Assembly (NCBI RefSeq): GCF_011604685.1
Contig: NZ_CP050063.1
Span: 6,489,001-6,553,000, forward strand
DNA from: Spirosoma aureum
GTDB lineage: Bacteria > Bacteroidota > Bacteroidia > Cytophagales > Spirosomataceae
Reading direction: 5' to 3'
Length of the DNA stretch: 64,000 bases
A model generated the notes under the pieces. That model did not search any database, was not told where the DNA came from, and saw only the letters and a program-made list of their open reading frames with translations. Position numbers and translations under genes: made by a program. Positions 47,189 to 56,275 of the stretch are shown in pieces (position 1 is the first letter of the stretch; each line of letters starts with the position of its first letter).

Positions 47189-50100
47189 ATGACGAAGTAT
47201 TGTCAGTATTTGCTGAACATAGCGATTCTTATTTACAGCCATTCGGCCTTCTCCCAAACCAATATTGATAAGGTAAGGTCAGCCATTATTTCAAGCAATC
47301 ATTTTAACAGTAAATACGTTCTCCCGGCTTCGGCACTACCAACGGATACTATTCTGGCGCACATAAATGCCGACGGTAGTTTCAAAACCTCGATGTCGGC
47401 TCCTACACCCGAGGATCTGACTTCGAGCATTTTCAAGATTTCCTATGTATTCAAAAACCCTGACTCAACTGCTTATTATCAGAATGCAACGGTCAAAGAT
47501 AAGCTCTACAAATCACTAAATTATTGGCTCTCAAATTATCCAGCATTCACCTGGACCAGTTCGGCCATGGCACAGCCTACAGCGTTGGGTATGATTCTGC
47601 TGAAATTATACGATAACTTTCAGGCCGACCAGACTACGCCTGCATACAGTAGCCTGATTGCTAATATCCGAACCCGCTCAAATGGATTTGTCCGCTACAG
47701 CTGGAGCAACGGGAAAACCATCGCTACGTTGACCAATCCAAATCTTGGTACCAATCCTACCGACGACTGGCATCGAATGGGTAATCTGGGTTACCGACTC
47801 TTCGGGTATTCGGGCATTATGGCAGCCAACAACGACAGCACATCACTGGATACGCTGTCGATTATGGTTGGCAACCAGTTTTCACTTCAGATCAATAAAC
47901 CCAACTCACCAGTCATTGCCGCTCTGTATGACGGATCAATGCACCAACATGGCCCACAAACGTATAATATTGGCTATGGTATCGACTGGGTGAATGATCT
48001 GGGTCGGTTTGCAGGGTGGGTAAAAAATTCGAAATGGAAGCTGACGACCAACCAACAACAAGCCTGGGGCGACATACTTCTGAATGGTATGCAGTGGATG
48101 GTTTACAAGGGGAGATCGGCCCATAACATCGTTGGCAGACATAATTCTCTTACTGGAAATCTGAGTAGAAGTATTACCGGTCAACTCAATGAATTTTTAG
48201 GCAATGCCGACGCCACACTCCCCCAGTACGCGTCTATTCTCGCATTGAATAATAAATTGAGCACACCAAATGCCCATATTGACTCGACAAAATATCTCTG
48301 GAATTCCAACTTAATACTCCATCATTCGTCCCGGTATTTTGCATCTATAAAAATGCTCTCGAACCGAACAGTTGGCGTCGAATCATCCGATGCGGGCATT
48401 GGTCATGGCCTGATGAATTTCCATGTAGGAGATGGTTCAACTATGATTTATCGAACCGGTATCGAGTACAACAACGCCCGCGTCGGCTGGAACTGGCGCG
48501 CGATTCCAGGTACTACCATCAAGCAAAAAACGGGTACTTTACCACTAGTTCCATGGACAATCGGCTACGAAAGTGACAATACGCTGGCGGGTGGTGTATC
48601 GGACGGGACTGCTACAATTGGTATGTTCAGCCTGAGCCGGACGAATGCTTACCATAAAACTAAAGCGTTTAAATCCTACTTCGCGTTTAAAGACATACTA
48701 TTATGCCTGGGCAATTCGATAAATGACACAGATATTGCTTCGGGCGATGTCTACACAACGCTCAACCAGTGTGAACGTATCACCGATATCACGTATAAAA
48801 TCAACGGTGGATCAGAGCAGACGATCGCCTTGGGTAGTAGTGCCGATCTTGCGTTATCAATCACGAGTCCATCCTGGTTTTGGCACGACAGTACGGGCTA
48901 CATCATAATTCCTGCCTCCAGCCTGGCTACCAGTGCCATTCTGAAAGCCGAGAATCGCAACCGCAACTGGTACACATTGGATAAGCGAAATGTCAACGCA
49001 CCAGTCAGTGTCAATATTTTTCAGTTAAGTATCAATCACGGGTCAAGTGCTGGCTGGAACGACCGGACGTATCGGTATGTGGTTGTTCCTGCCGTCTCGA
49101 AAACTGATTTGATTACATTCTTTACCAACAAAATCATTAATCAGGATTCGGAATCCTTATATATAAACTACAACGATTCCAGAATCATATCGGCCAGCTA
49201 CAACGGCTACACGGGTGTATTCTTTCCAGGATCAGGCACCGGCAAAGCATCCGGATTAGGCGCAGATAATTTGTCCATTTCAACGACAAACTATGCCGCC
49301 GTTCTTGTTAAGCGTAAAACCGATGGACTGGCGGTTCATGTGAGCGATATTCGAAATGGCTTTTACACTAACAACACCGTTCAACTTGGAGTAAATCGGC
49401 GCTTGCAGGCCAATTCGTTTACACCACCCCGTGCTAATGGCAGTTGCACCCTTACGCCATCTACGGATACTACGCGCATTTCGGTTACTCTGTCGAAAAC
49501 CAGTCAGCTCTATGAAGGCGAACCCGTACAGATCAGCGCTCTCTTTGAGCCGGTAACGACCGTTAAAGACAGTTTGGTAGCCAGCGCAGATGCTTATGTT
49601 CAGGATGGAACCTATGTCACCACCAATTATGGCGCATCCAACTGGCTGGTTGTCAAAAAAGACGCAGCGTCCTATGCACGGGAAACATATCTAAAATTCA
49701 ATGTCAGCAGTGTTTCTGCTCCGGTGGTCAGCGCGAAAGTCCGCCTGTATGGAAGCGCAGGTACCGATGCAGCAATCACACAATGGCAATTATACAAAGT
49801 GACTGACAATAGCTGGACAGAAACGGGAATTATATGGAATAATAAACCCGCGGCTAGTTCACTTGTTGCCACCCAAACCGGCAAGGTGGCTCAGGGGTAT
49901 ACTGAATGGGACGTTACCAGTCAGTTACAAACGCTCCCATCTGATGGCCTTCTGTCGCTTAAACTGATTTCTACTGTAATTGGCTCGGACACGTATGCTT
50001 CATTCTATTCGAAAGAAAGCGGTACAGTAGCGTGGCGACCATATCTGGTTTTTGAGACAGCACAATCAGGTAACCCCAATGCGAGGTTAAACAGCGATCG

Positions 50101-50368
50101 GCTAAATATACTGGCCGAAGCAGATCCAAACCAAAACAACCTGACAATCTATCCAAATCCGGCAACGACCGAGTGTTGGGTGCAATCCGAAAAGACAATT
50201 AAAAAAATTACGGTGTATAATGCCAGTGGAATTTTGCTTAACCAAATTCTCAATTTAAACACGAAGCAACATACTCTGTGCCTGGATGGTCTGGTTAAAG
50301 GATCCTACATTATAGTCATTACTGGCGACGATTTCCGGGAAACGCGAAAACTTATTAAATCAGAATAG
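47189..50368 (+). CDS. Polysaccharide lyase family 8 with DNRLRE and T9SS sorting domains
   Basis: The 1059-residue protein has a signal peptide, the alpha-toroid of PL8 with DDWHRMGNLGYR (Asn199), DGSMHQHGPQTYNIGYG (His254, Tyr263) and YKGRSAHNIVGR (Arg309). The central beta-sandwich domains (about 370-780) follow. Residues about 790-960 form a DNRLRE/CBM96-like domain (ADAYVQDGTY, WNNKP). The C-terminal 75 residues (LTIYPNPA...GSYIIVITG...RKLIKSE) are a type A T9SS sorting signal. It should be exported and cleave a uronate-containing polymer such as chondroitin, hyaluronan or xanthan by beta-elimination; which one is not clear. It is intact, unlike its GH16 neighbour. Confidence 0.9.
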   Translation: MTKYCQYLLNIAILIYSHSAFSQTNIDKVRSAIISSNHFNSKYVLPASALPTDTILAHINADGSFKTSMSAPTPEDLTSSIFKISYVFKNPDSTAYYQNATVKDKLYKSLNYWLSNYPAFTWTSSAMAQPTALGMILLKLYDNFQADQTTPAYSSLIANIRTRSNGFVRYSWSNGKTIATLTNPNLGTNPTDDWHRMGNLGYRLFGYSGIMAANNDSTSLDTLSIMVGNQFSLQINKPNSPVIAALYDGSMHQHGPQTYNIGYGIDWVNDLGRFAGWVKNSKWKLTTNQQQAWGDILLNGMQWMVYKGRSAHNIVGRHNSLTGNLSRSITGQLNEFLGNADATLPQYASILALNNKLSTPNAHIDSTKYLWNSNLILHHSSRYFASIKMLSNRTVGVESSDAGIGHGLMNFHVGDGSTMIYRTGIEYNNARVGWNWRAIPGTTIKQKTGTLPLVPWTIGYESDNTLAGGVSDGTATIGMFSLSRTNAYHKTKAFKSYFAFKDILLCLGNSINDTDIASGDVYTTLNQCERITDITYKINGGSEQTIALGSSADLALSITSPSWFWHDSTGYIIIPASSLATSAILKAENRNRNWYTLDKRNVNAPVSVNIFQLSINHGSSAGWNDRTYRYVVVPAVSKTDLITFFTNKIINQDSESLYINYNDSRIISASYNGYTGVFFPGSGTGKASGLGADNLSISTTNYAAVLVKRKTDGLAVHVSDIRNGFYTNNTVQLGVNRRLQANSFTPPRANGSCTLTPSTDTTRISVTLSKTSQLYEGEPVQISALFEPVTTVKDSLVASADAYVQDGTYVTTNYGASNWLVVKKDAASYARETYLKFNVSSVSAPVVSAKVRLYGSAGTDAAITQWQLYKVTDNSWTETGIIWNNKPAASSLVATQTGKVAQGYTEWDVTSQLQTLPSDGLLSLKLISTVIGSDTYASFYSKESGTVAWRPYLVFETAQSGNPNARLNSDRLNILAEADPNQNNLTIYPNPATTECWVQSEKTIKKITVYNASGILLNQILNLNTKQHTLCLDGLVKGSYIIVITGDDFRETRKLIKSE

Positions 50369-50376
50369 AAGGTATT

Positions 50377-50442
50377 GGGTTTGTGTCGCAAATAGTGGCC
50401 TTAGACACTAAATACGAACACCATTGTCTACGACACAAACCC
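50377..50442 (+). terminator. Hairpin downstream of the PL8 gene
   Basis: A perfect 12-bp arm pair (50377-50388 with 50431-50442) encloses 42 bases that contain a second possible stem (TAGACA with TGTCTA). It starts 8 bases after the PL8 stop. There is no T-run, so termination is only likely. Confidence 0.5.
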
Positions 50443-51154
50443 CTTACGATTATCTAAAAAAACAAACGATTACGATTTAGTACAATACGTCATTTGTCAT
50501 CCTTCAGATTATCACCCACTAACAACCTGTATATCAAATTATTAATAGGCACACTCCAAGTTCAATCAAGTGCTTTCCCCGCAAATTTTGACCGCATTAG
50601 AGTATCGGATATAGTAGCCAATATTATCTGTAAAGCAGTCAATATAACGCTCCTCTCCCGACAATTCCACAGGCAGCAGTTATAAACGGCTGCTTTTTTT
50701 GATATAATACATTTTCGATTAACGAATGGGAATGGTGTCGAAAACCGGCACAGGGAATGGGTTTCTGTATCTACAGCATCCCCATGCCTCGGTACAACTG
50801 CTTAATACACTAATTTTGTTAATCAACTAATCTAATTGCTCACGCATATGGGCGGGTAATTGTGTAAGCTACCGTTAAAATAAATCGATAGCAACTTTAG
50901 TAGCCCATCGCCTTTGCTAAACTACTTGGTTACTGTACTACTACTAATAATTGAGCAGAAATTATGAATCGATACGAAATAAACCTTCCCGCTCAATAAA
51001 GTCCTATTCAGATTAAAGAACCACCCACAACAATTACCTATATTTGCGCGGTTTTAGATCTGTACACCATTTGCGTCGCGGCTACCTATTTGCTCGGCGT
51101 TTTGGTGGACCGGCCCAAACGGCCCACCTATTACGAACTCCATAGATACGCTGC
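50443..51154. other. Intergenic region before the second glycan cluster
   Basis: About 710 bases. A short frame at 50494-50685 starts with TTG and has no features. TATATTTG at 51039-51046 matches the -7 consensus and would give the GT2 gene a leader of about 105 bases. I see nothing else. Confidence 0.4.
51039..51046 (+). promoter_or_regulatory. Possible -7 element for the GT2 gene
   Basis: TATATTTG is an exact TAnnTTTG match about 109 bases before the ATG at 51155. A -33 TTTG at the usual distance is not seen. Confidence 0.35.
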
Positions 51155-51916
51155 ATGAGCATACTGCTGTCAATTGTAATGCCCGCTTACAACGAAGAAG
51201 AAGTGATTGAAGTCGTTGTCAAGCAATGGACTGATTTACTGACCCGTCAGTTTCCAACCGAAAACACCAGGTTAATCGTTATTAACGATGGCTCACGTGA
51301 TAATACCGGCGCAATTCTGGATCAGATCAAGAGTAAGTACCCTAAATTAATGGTTGTCCATCAGCCTAATGGAGGCCACGGCAACGCCGTTGTGAATGGC
51401 TACCGGCAAGCTGTTGCGCTGGATTCTGAATACGTATTTCAGACGGACAGTGATGACCAGTTTGTTACCGACGATTTCACAAAACTCTGGGCAAAACGAA
51501 GCGAATCACCATTTATTCTGGGGTATCGCGAAGAACGGTTCGATGCATTTGCCCGATTGATTATTACCCGTATTTTGCGACTGAGCATAGCGTTCATCTA
51601 CGGAACCTATATCATGGACAGCAATATTCCGTTCCGTCTCATTCGGGGTAATTTTCTAAAAAAACTGCTTGCCCAACTACCCACGCCAACACCATTTGCC
51701 CCGAATATTTTCCTGGCGGTGATGGCAAAAAAAGCAGGATTCAACACATTTGATATTCCGATCACGCACAAAGAACGCCAAACCGGCACGGTATCCATCC
51801 TGAAATGGAAATTACTGAAAGTCTGTATTCAGAGCTTTAAAGAGCTGGCTAAATTCCGCCTTGAACTGGGCGGAAAAGTCAAAGCGCTCAAAAAGCCAGA
51901 ACCAGTTGCCGCCTAG
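51155..51916 (+). CDS. Glycosyltransferase family 2 protein
   Basis: The 253-residue protein has the GT-A opening SIVMPAYNEEEVIEVVV, VINDGSRDN near residue 50 and the DxD-like QTDSDDQF near 96-103. There is no C-terminal membrane helix pair, unlike the GT2 domain at 35029, though a short hydrophobic stretch (LIITRILRLSIAFIYGTYI) could associate with the membrane. It fits a lipid-linked or capsule sugar transferase. It leads a block with an FAD oxidoreductase, a large anchored protein and an AlgJ-like protein. Confidence 0.88.
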   Translation: MSILLSIVMPAYNEEEVIEVVVKQWTDLLTRQFPTENTRLIVINDGSRDNTGAILDQIKSKYPKLMVVHQPNGGHGNAVVNGYRQAVALDSEYVFQTDSDDQFVTDDFTKLWAKRSESPFILGYREERFDAFARLIITRILRLSIAFIYGTYIMDSNIPFRLIRGNFLKKLLAQLPTPTPFAPNIFLAVMAKKAGFNTFDIPITHKERQTGTVSILKWKLLKVCIQSFKELAKFRLELGGKVKALKKPEPVAA

Positions 51917-51930
51917 ATTGATATAGGATG

Positions 51931-51971
51931 TAGGATGTAGCATATATATTTCGATACCATGCTACATCCTA
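51931..51971. repeat. 13-bp perfect inverted repeat between genes
   Basis: TAGGATGTAGCAT (51931-51943) is repeated inverted at 51959-51971 with a 15-base loop. A partial direct repeat of ATAGGATG precedes it. It lies in the 77-base gap between the GT2 and FAD oxidoreductase genes and may act as a terminator, attenuator or mRNA-stabilising hairpin. Confidence 0.7.
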
Positions 51972-51993
51972 TACCATACTTCCGATTCAACTT

Positions 51994-53385
51994 ATGAACT
52001 ATAAATATGTTATTATTGGCTCAGGGCCAACGGGTCTCGGAGCTGCCTATCGCCTGAAAGAGTTAGGCATTACCGACTTCATCATTTTAGAAAAAGAAAA
52101 CCGGATCGGCGGGTTGTCGAAAAGTTTTGTCGATGAGAAAGGGTTTACGTGGGACGTAGGTGGTCACGTACAGTTTTCGCACTACAAATACTTCGATGAT
52201 CTGATGCTGAAGGCACTGGGCGAAGATGGCTGGCTGAGTCACCAGCGGGAATCATGGGTCTGGATCGAAAACCGATTCGTTCCGTATCCGTTCCAGAATA
52301 ATATCAAATACCTTTCTCCCGAAACCATGTGGAAATGCCTCGAAGGCATTATTCACAACTATAAGTTTCCAACCAACCAAAAGCCGGCCAATTTCCGGGA
52401 ATGGATTCTGGCAACCTTCGGGTCCGGTCTGGCCGAAACATTTATGTTTCCCTATAACTTCAAAGTCTGGGCATATCCGCCGGAAGACATGAATGCGGTT
52501 TGGGTAGGCGAACGGGTAGCGGTAACGGATTTGCAACGTGTCACGAAAAATATCATTTTCAATCAGGATGATTTTTCGTGGGGACCGAACAGTACCTTCA
52601 AATTTCCGAAACAGGGTGGAACAGGTGGCATTTGGGAAGCTATCGGTGACCTCCTGGGCCGTGAATACGTGAAACTGAACGCAACGGTCGAAAAAGTTAT
52701 TGGACCCGAGAAAAAAATCGTTTTGGCCAGCGGAGAAGAAATTCAGTACGAATACCTGCTGAACACAATGCCCCTTGATCTCTTTACCCAACGAGTTGAA
52801 GGGCTGGATTCTGATACCATACAAACGGCCCAGGGTCTCAAGCATTCGTCGACCAACGTAGTAGGCATTGGATTGAAAGGAAAGCCAAAAGAAAGCCTGA
52901 AAACAATGTGCTGGATGTATTTTCCTGAATACAACAGCCCCTACTACCGCGTAACGGTGTTTTCCAATTATAGCCCCAACAATGTTCCAGACATCACCCA
53001 GAACTGGTCGTTGATGACTGAAACCAGTGAATCGGCGGCCAAACCCGTTAACCGGGAGACCCTGGTCAACGATACGATTCGGGCCTTACTGGAAGATCAG
53101 CTCATTGAATCGGCCGACGATGTGATTTCAACATTCCACATGGCATTTGATTATGGCTATCCGACACCGTCTGTTGAACGGGATGGTATTCTGAAAGCGG
53201 TTCTGCCAAAACTGGAGCCATACGGAATCTATTCAAGAGGTCGATTTGGCGCCTGGAAATACGAAGTCAGTAACCAGGATCATTCCCTGATGCAGGGAGT
53301 CGAATGGGCCAATCGCGTAGCGGCCAATGTGCCCGAAGTAACGATGCCTTTCCCCGAAACAGCAAACGCAATGTGGGGCAAATAG
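51994..53385 (+). CDS. FAD-dependent amine-oxidase/UDP-galactopyranose-mutase-like oxidoreductase
   Basis: The 463-residue protein starts with the dinucleotide-binding loop IIGSGPTGLGAAYRLKE and the GGLSKSF FAD motif. The substrate domain with WVGERVAV and KFPKQGGTGGIWEAI follows. The ending RFGAWKYEVSNQDHS is typical of protoporphyrinogen-oxidase-like and UDP-galactopyranose-mutase-like proteins found in surface-glycan loci. A role in altering a nucleotide- or lipid-linked sugar is likely, but the reaction is not clear. Its gene is bracketed by two intergenic hairpins. Confidence 0.85.
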   Translation: MNYKYVIIGSGPTGLGAAYRLKELGITDFIILEKENRIGGLSKSFVDEKGFTWDVGGHVQFSHYKYFDDLMLKALGEDGWLSHQRESWVWIENRFVPYPFQNNIKYLSPETMWKCLEGIIHNYKFPTNQKPANFREWILATFGSGLAETFMFPYNFKVWAYPPEDMNAVWVGERVAVTDLQRVTKNIIFNQDDFSWGPNSTFKFPKQGGTGGIWEAIGDLLGREYVKLNATVEKVIGPEKKIVLASGEEIQYEYLLNTMPLDLFTQRVEGLDSDTIQTAQGLKHSSTNVVGIGLKGKPKESLKTMCWMYFPEYNSPYYRVTVFSNYSPNNVPDITQNWSLMTETSESAAKPVNRETLVNDTIRALLEDQLIESADDVISTFHMAFDYGYPTPSVERDGILKAVLPKLEPYGIYSRGRFGAWKYEVSNQDHSLMQGVEWANRVAANVPEVTMPFPETANAMWGK

Positions 53386-53394
53386 TAACCGGTG

Positions 53395-53467
53395 AATAAG
53401 TTGGTAAGTCAGCCAGTCAGTAAGCAGTCTGCACTTACTAACTTATCGGCTGACTTACCAACTTATT
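53395..53467. repeat. 20-bp perfect inverted repeat between genes
   Basis: Arms at 53395-53414 and 53448-53467 are exact inverted copies, and the 33-base loop contains a further near-perfect stem (GTCAGTAAG with CTTACTAAC). The full structure fills the 91-base gap after the FAD oxidoreductase gene. No T-run follows, so it may process or stabilise mRNA rather than end it. Confidence 0.8.
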
Positions 53468-53476
53468 GACTTATTA

Positions 53477-56203
53477 ATGAAACGAAGCGTCTGGATTGGC
53501 ATTGGAGCACTATTGCTGGCCATCGGCGGGTGGTTGGGTTATCGACAGATCTACCCATCGAGCCGCACAGTGTGGTCGCTGATGCCGTCAGGCCAGTTGC
53601 TTGTATTAGCCAGCGACCGACTGCAGGATACGATATCGGCGCAGGCGTTAAGAAATCAGATAGCCTTACAGCAGTTACCCATTTTTGATGAGGCCCGGCA
53701 ACGCCTTAACCGGTTTCTATACGCGGCCACCGATTCATCAACAGCCATTCAGTTTGCGAAAGGGAAAAAAATCCGCTACTCGCTCCACTCGATTTCCAGA
53801 ACGACACTCGATTTTATCTTTTACATTCCGACAACGGATGTTGATCAGGCATTTTTAAACCGCCTGACCAATCCCGATCCTCGTCATTACCGCATCCTAC
53901 GCCACACGTTCGAAGGCGAAAAAATTCTGGATCTGGTGTCACGGGCTAATGAACCCGTTGGTTCTTTTATTCTCACCGATGGGTTTCTGGTTGGCAGTTC
54001 GTCTGGCATTCTGATCGAAAATGTGGCCAAACGGATGCACCAATCCCTCCGGTTGCCACGGGCAGAACCGGAGTTTCAGGTAGATGCCGATCATTGGGCA
54101 GGCTTATCGATGCGCCCAGAAGTACTCCAATCGCTGTTTGGCAATGCCCGTTCGCTGGTCCGGCTTTTCCTACCCGAAGAACTGAATTTGCAGTTTCGCC
54201 CGTCGGCCTCGCAATCGCACCTGATAGGGTACGCAGCCGATGAAATTGGCGACCGACAGGACGTAGCCTCACTATTTTCGGGCCAAACACCCCGCCGTAT
54301 CCAAAGCTCGGATCTGATTCCACAAACAACAGCCACGCTCTACCACATCGGCATCAGCGACGCCCCTCGTTTTGGTCGGTCATTAAGCAACTTGCTCAAT
54401 TCAGCATCCAGCGACTTCCTGCGCGACCGGTTTGATCAGATCGAGCCTGCTACCGAAACGCTGTATCGATCGCTGGGTTCCGATATACTCCTATGCCGGA
54501 TGGAGTCACCATCCGGTGCCCGCCAGCAGGTAATGGTGCTCAATGCGACTAACATCAAGGAATTGTCAAGTGCCTACCAGCAAGCCGCCTACCTCGCAGG
54601 AGCTAAAACACCTGCCCCTCTCAAGACCTTTTTAGGGCATAAGACATTGCTGCTCGACGTGCCAGAGTTACCGGCTTCGTTATTTAGTAGTCTATTTACC
54701 GGTTTCCAACGGAGTTGGATTACCCAACACGGCTCGTCACTGATTGTTGCTAACGCTGAAGACGCCATGCAGGAATACCTGCTGCAAATTCAACGGAAAG
54801 CCGTCTGGTCAACGGATGAGCGCCAGGTCGATCTGGTAAAAAATACACTTCGTCCAGCTAATTTCACGGCATTTGTTCGTCTGAACCGCGTCAATTCTGA
54901 TCGATCTCAGACTTTGTTAACATCAACCTGGCCGCTTGCCTGGCAAAATCTGCTCGATGATCCGGCAAAGGCAGAACAAAGTTCGGGGTTTGCTAACCTC
55001 GAGAATATAGCTTATCAGGCCAGTTATGGAAACGAAAAAATTCTGTCTACGCTGGTACTGGGCCGCACAACCCGCCGGGCGAGCAAGGCGGTTTTGAACC
55101 GGCTGCTATTGCAGAAAAAAGTAGAATTTAACGCCCCGCTGATTTCAGCACCGGTTGTAACGGGTAACCTGAGCGATGGTTCAGCCCAGTTTTATGCTCA
55201 GAACAATGCCGGACAGTTTGTATTAGTGACCCCTGAAGGCGACAAGATCGTTCAGGATACTACAGATGGACCCATCAGGAGCAATACGCTGGCCGTTGAT
55301 TTTCTGGACAATGGTAATCTGCAATACCTGTTTATGACCGACCGGACGCTTTATATAGCCGATCCCCGAAAGCGATCGGTGCATTTAAATACGATCCGGC
55401 TTCCGGCGGGTATCGACCCGACGTATCTGACCCGTCCACGCGGTAGTATGCAACGGAACTGGGTCGCGCTGGTTGCTCATCAGGACGGTCAGATTTATGC
55501 CCTTGATCGCCAGCGAAAAGCGTTCATTCGCATCATGACGGCTCCCCGCAAAGGGCCTCTCCTACTGCCTTTTCAGGTCATTGCTACGAGAGCCGGTATG
55601 GAGGTTCTGGCCATGCAACCCGACGGAACGCTTAACCGATGGCGGGAAAATGGGACACAACTTCCCCACTATCCGGCCCGGGTTGAGCGATCAACCGAGG
55701 ATGAGAAGGAAATACGGTTTGCAGGACCAGCTCTGTTACCACTTGGTCAGTCGGCCATTCAGACCATTACCGAAGAAGGGCAGCTATTGACATTAAATGC
55801 CAATGGCCTGATTGCCAGCAAAACTCAACTCTACAGACCCGTACGCAACGGCGATTTTCGGCTTTTCCCCGACGAAGCCCAGACAAACTGGCTCCTTTTA
55901 CGGACAACTGATACCGAAGTTACTATTCTTGATCAGCAGGGTCAGCGCCGATTTGACGTGCGAGCTTTGCAGTCTGGCCGTAATAATGTTCGATATTATC
56001 GGCTTGGAGCTGGTATTGAATTAATCAGTGTCAAATCCGGTGGATTTACGGCGCTTTACGACCTGAATGGCCGAATTATTGGCGACCGGCCAATTCCGAG
56101 CGATTTTCCGATAGCCTTACAATTTGACGAACGAACAAATGAATTATACATTTTAAGCGGGGCCAAACAGGCCGTTCAGTTATTTAGTATTCGACTTCGG
56201 TAA
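53477..56203 (+). CDS. Large hypothetical protein with N-terminal membrane anchor
   Basis: The 908-residue protein has an uncleaved-looking N-terminal helix (WIGIGALLLAIGGWLGY) and is otherwise soluble. The first 560 residues resemble the DUF3352-like type of periplasmic substrate-linked proteins, with repeated F-A-x-L units. The last 330 residues alternate beta strands with D-G-x-I/L turns and look like a beta propeller. I do not recognise a characterised homologue. It sits between glycan-type genes, which hints at a periplasmic assembly role. Confidence 0.7.
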   Translation: MKRSVWIGIGALLLAIGGWLGYRQIYPSSRTVWSLMPSGQLLVLASDRLQDTISAQALRNQIALQQLPIFDEARQRLNRFLYAATDSSTAIQFAKGKKIRYSLHSISRTTLDFIFYIPTTDVDQAFLNRLTNPDPRHYRILRHTFEGEKILDLVSRANEPVGSFILTDGFLVGSSSGILIENVAKRMHQSLRLPRAEPEFQVDADHWAGLSMRPEVLQSLFGNARSLVRLFLPEELNLQFRPSASQSHLIGYAADEIGDRQDVASLFSGQTPRRIQSSDLIPQTTATLYHIGISDAPRFGRSLSNLLNSASSDFLRDRFDQIEPATETLYRSLGSDILLCRMESPSGARQQVMVLNATNIKELSSAYQQAAYLAGAKTPAPLKTFLGHKTLLLDVPELPASLFSSLFTGFQRSWITQHGSSLIVANAEDAMQEYLLQIQRKAVWSTDERQVDLVKNTLRPANFTAFVRLNRVNSDRSQTLLTSTWPLAWQNLLDDPAKAEQSSGFANLENIAYQASYGNEKILSTLVLGRTTRRASKAVLNRLLLQKKVEFNAPLISAPVVTGNLSDGSAQFYAQNNAGQFVLVTPEGDKIVQDTTDGPIRSNTLAVDFLDNGNLQYLFMTDRTLYIADPRKRSVHLNTIRLPAGIDPTYLTRPRGSMQRNWVALVAHQDGQIYALDRQRKAFIRIMTAPRKGPLLLPFQVIATRAGMEVLAMQPDGTLNRWRENGTQLPHYPARVERSTEDEKEIRFAGPALLPLGQSAIQTITEEGQLLTLNANGLIASKTQLYRPVRNGDFRLFPDEAQTNWLLLRTTDTEVTILDQQGQRRFDVRALQSGRNNVRYYRLGAGIELISVKSGGFTALYDLNGRIIGDRPIPSDFPIALQFDERTNELYILSGAKQAVQLFSIRLR

Positions 56204-56207
56204 AAAC

Positions 56208-56255
56208 CGGATGTAAAAGCCGGGAAGACAGATACTTTCCCAGACTCTACATCCG
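56208..56255. repeat. Inverted repeat between the anchored protein and AlgJ-like genes
   Basis: CGGATGTA (56208-56215) pairs with TACATCCG (56248-56255), and an inner GGGAAG/CTTTCCC stem adds stability. It shares GGATGTA with the hairpin at 51931-51971. Confidence 0.55.
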
Positions 56256-56275
56256 ATTCACTGCCAATCATCACT

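Noticed and set aside
50494..50685. Plus-strand frame of 63 codons after the PL8 gene
   Set aside because: It starts with TTG in A/T-rich sequence and has no promoter, ribosome-binding site or known features.
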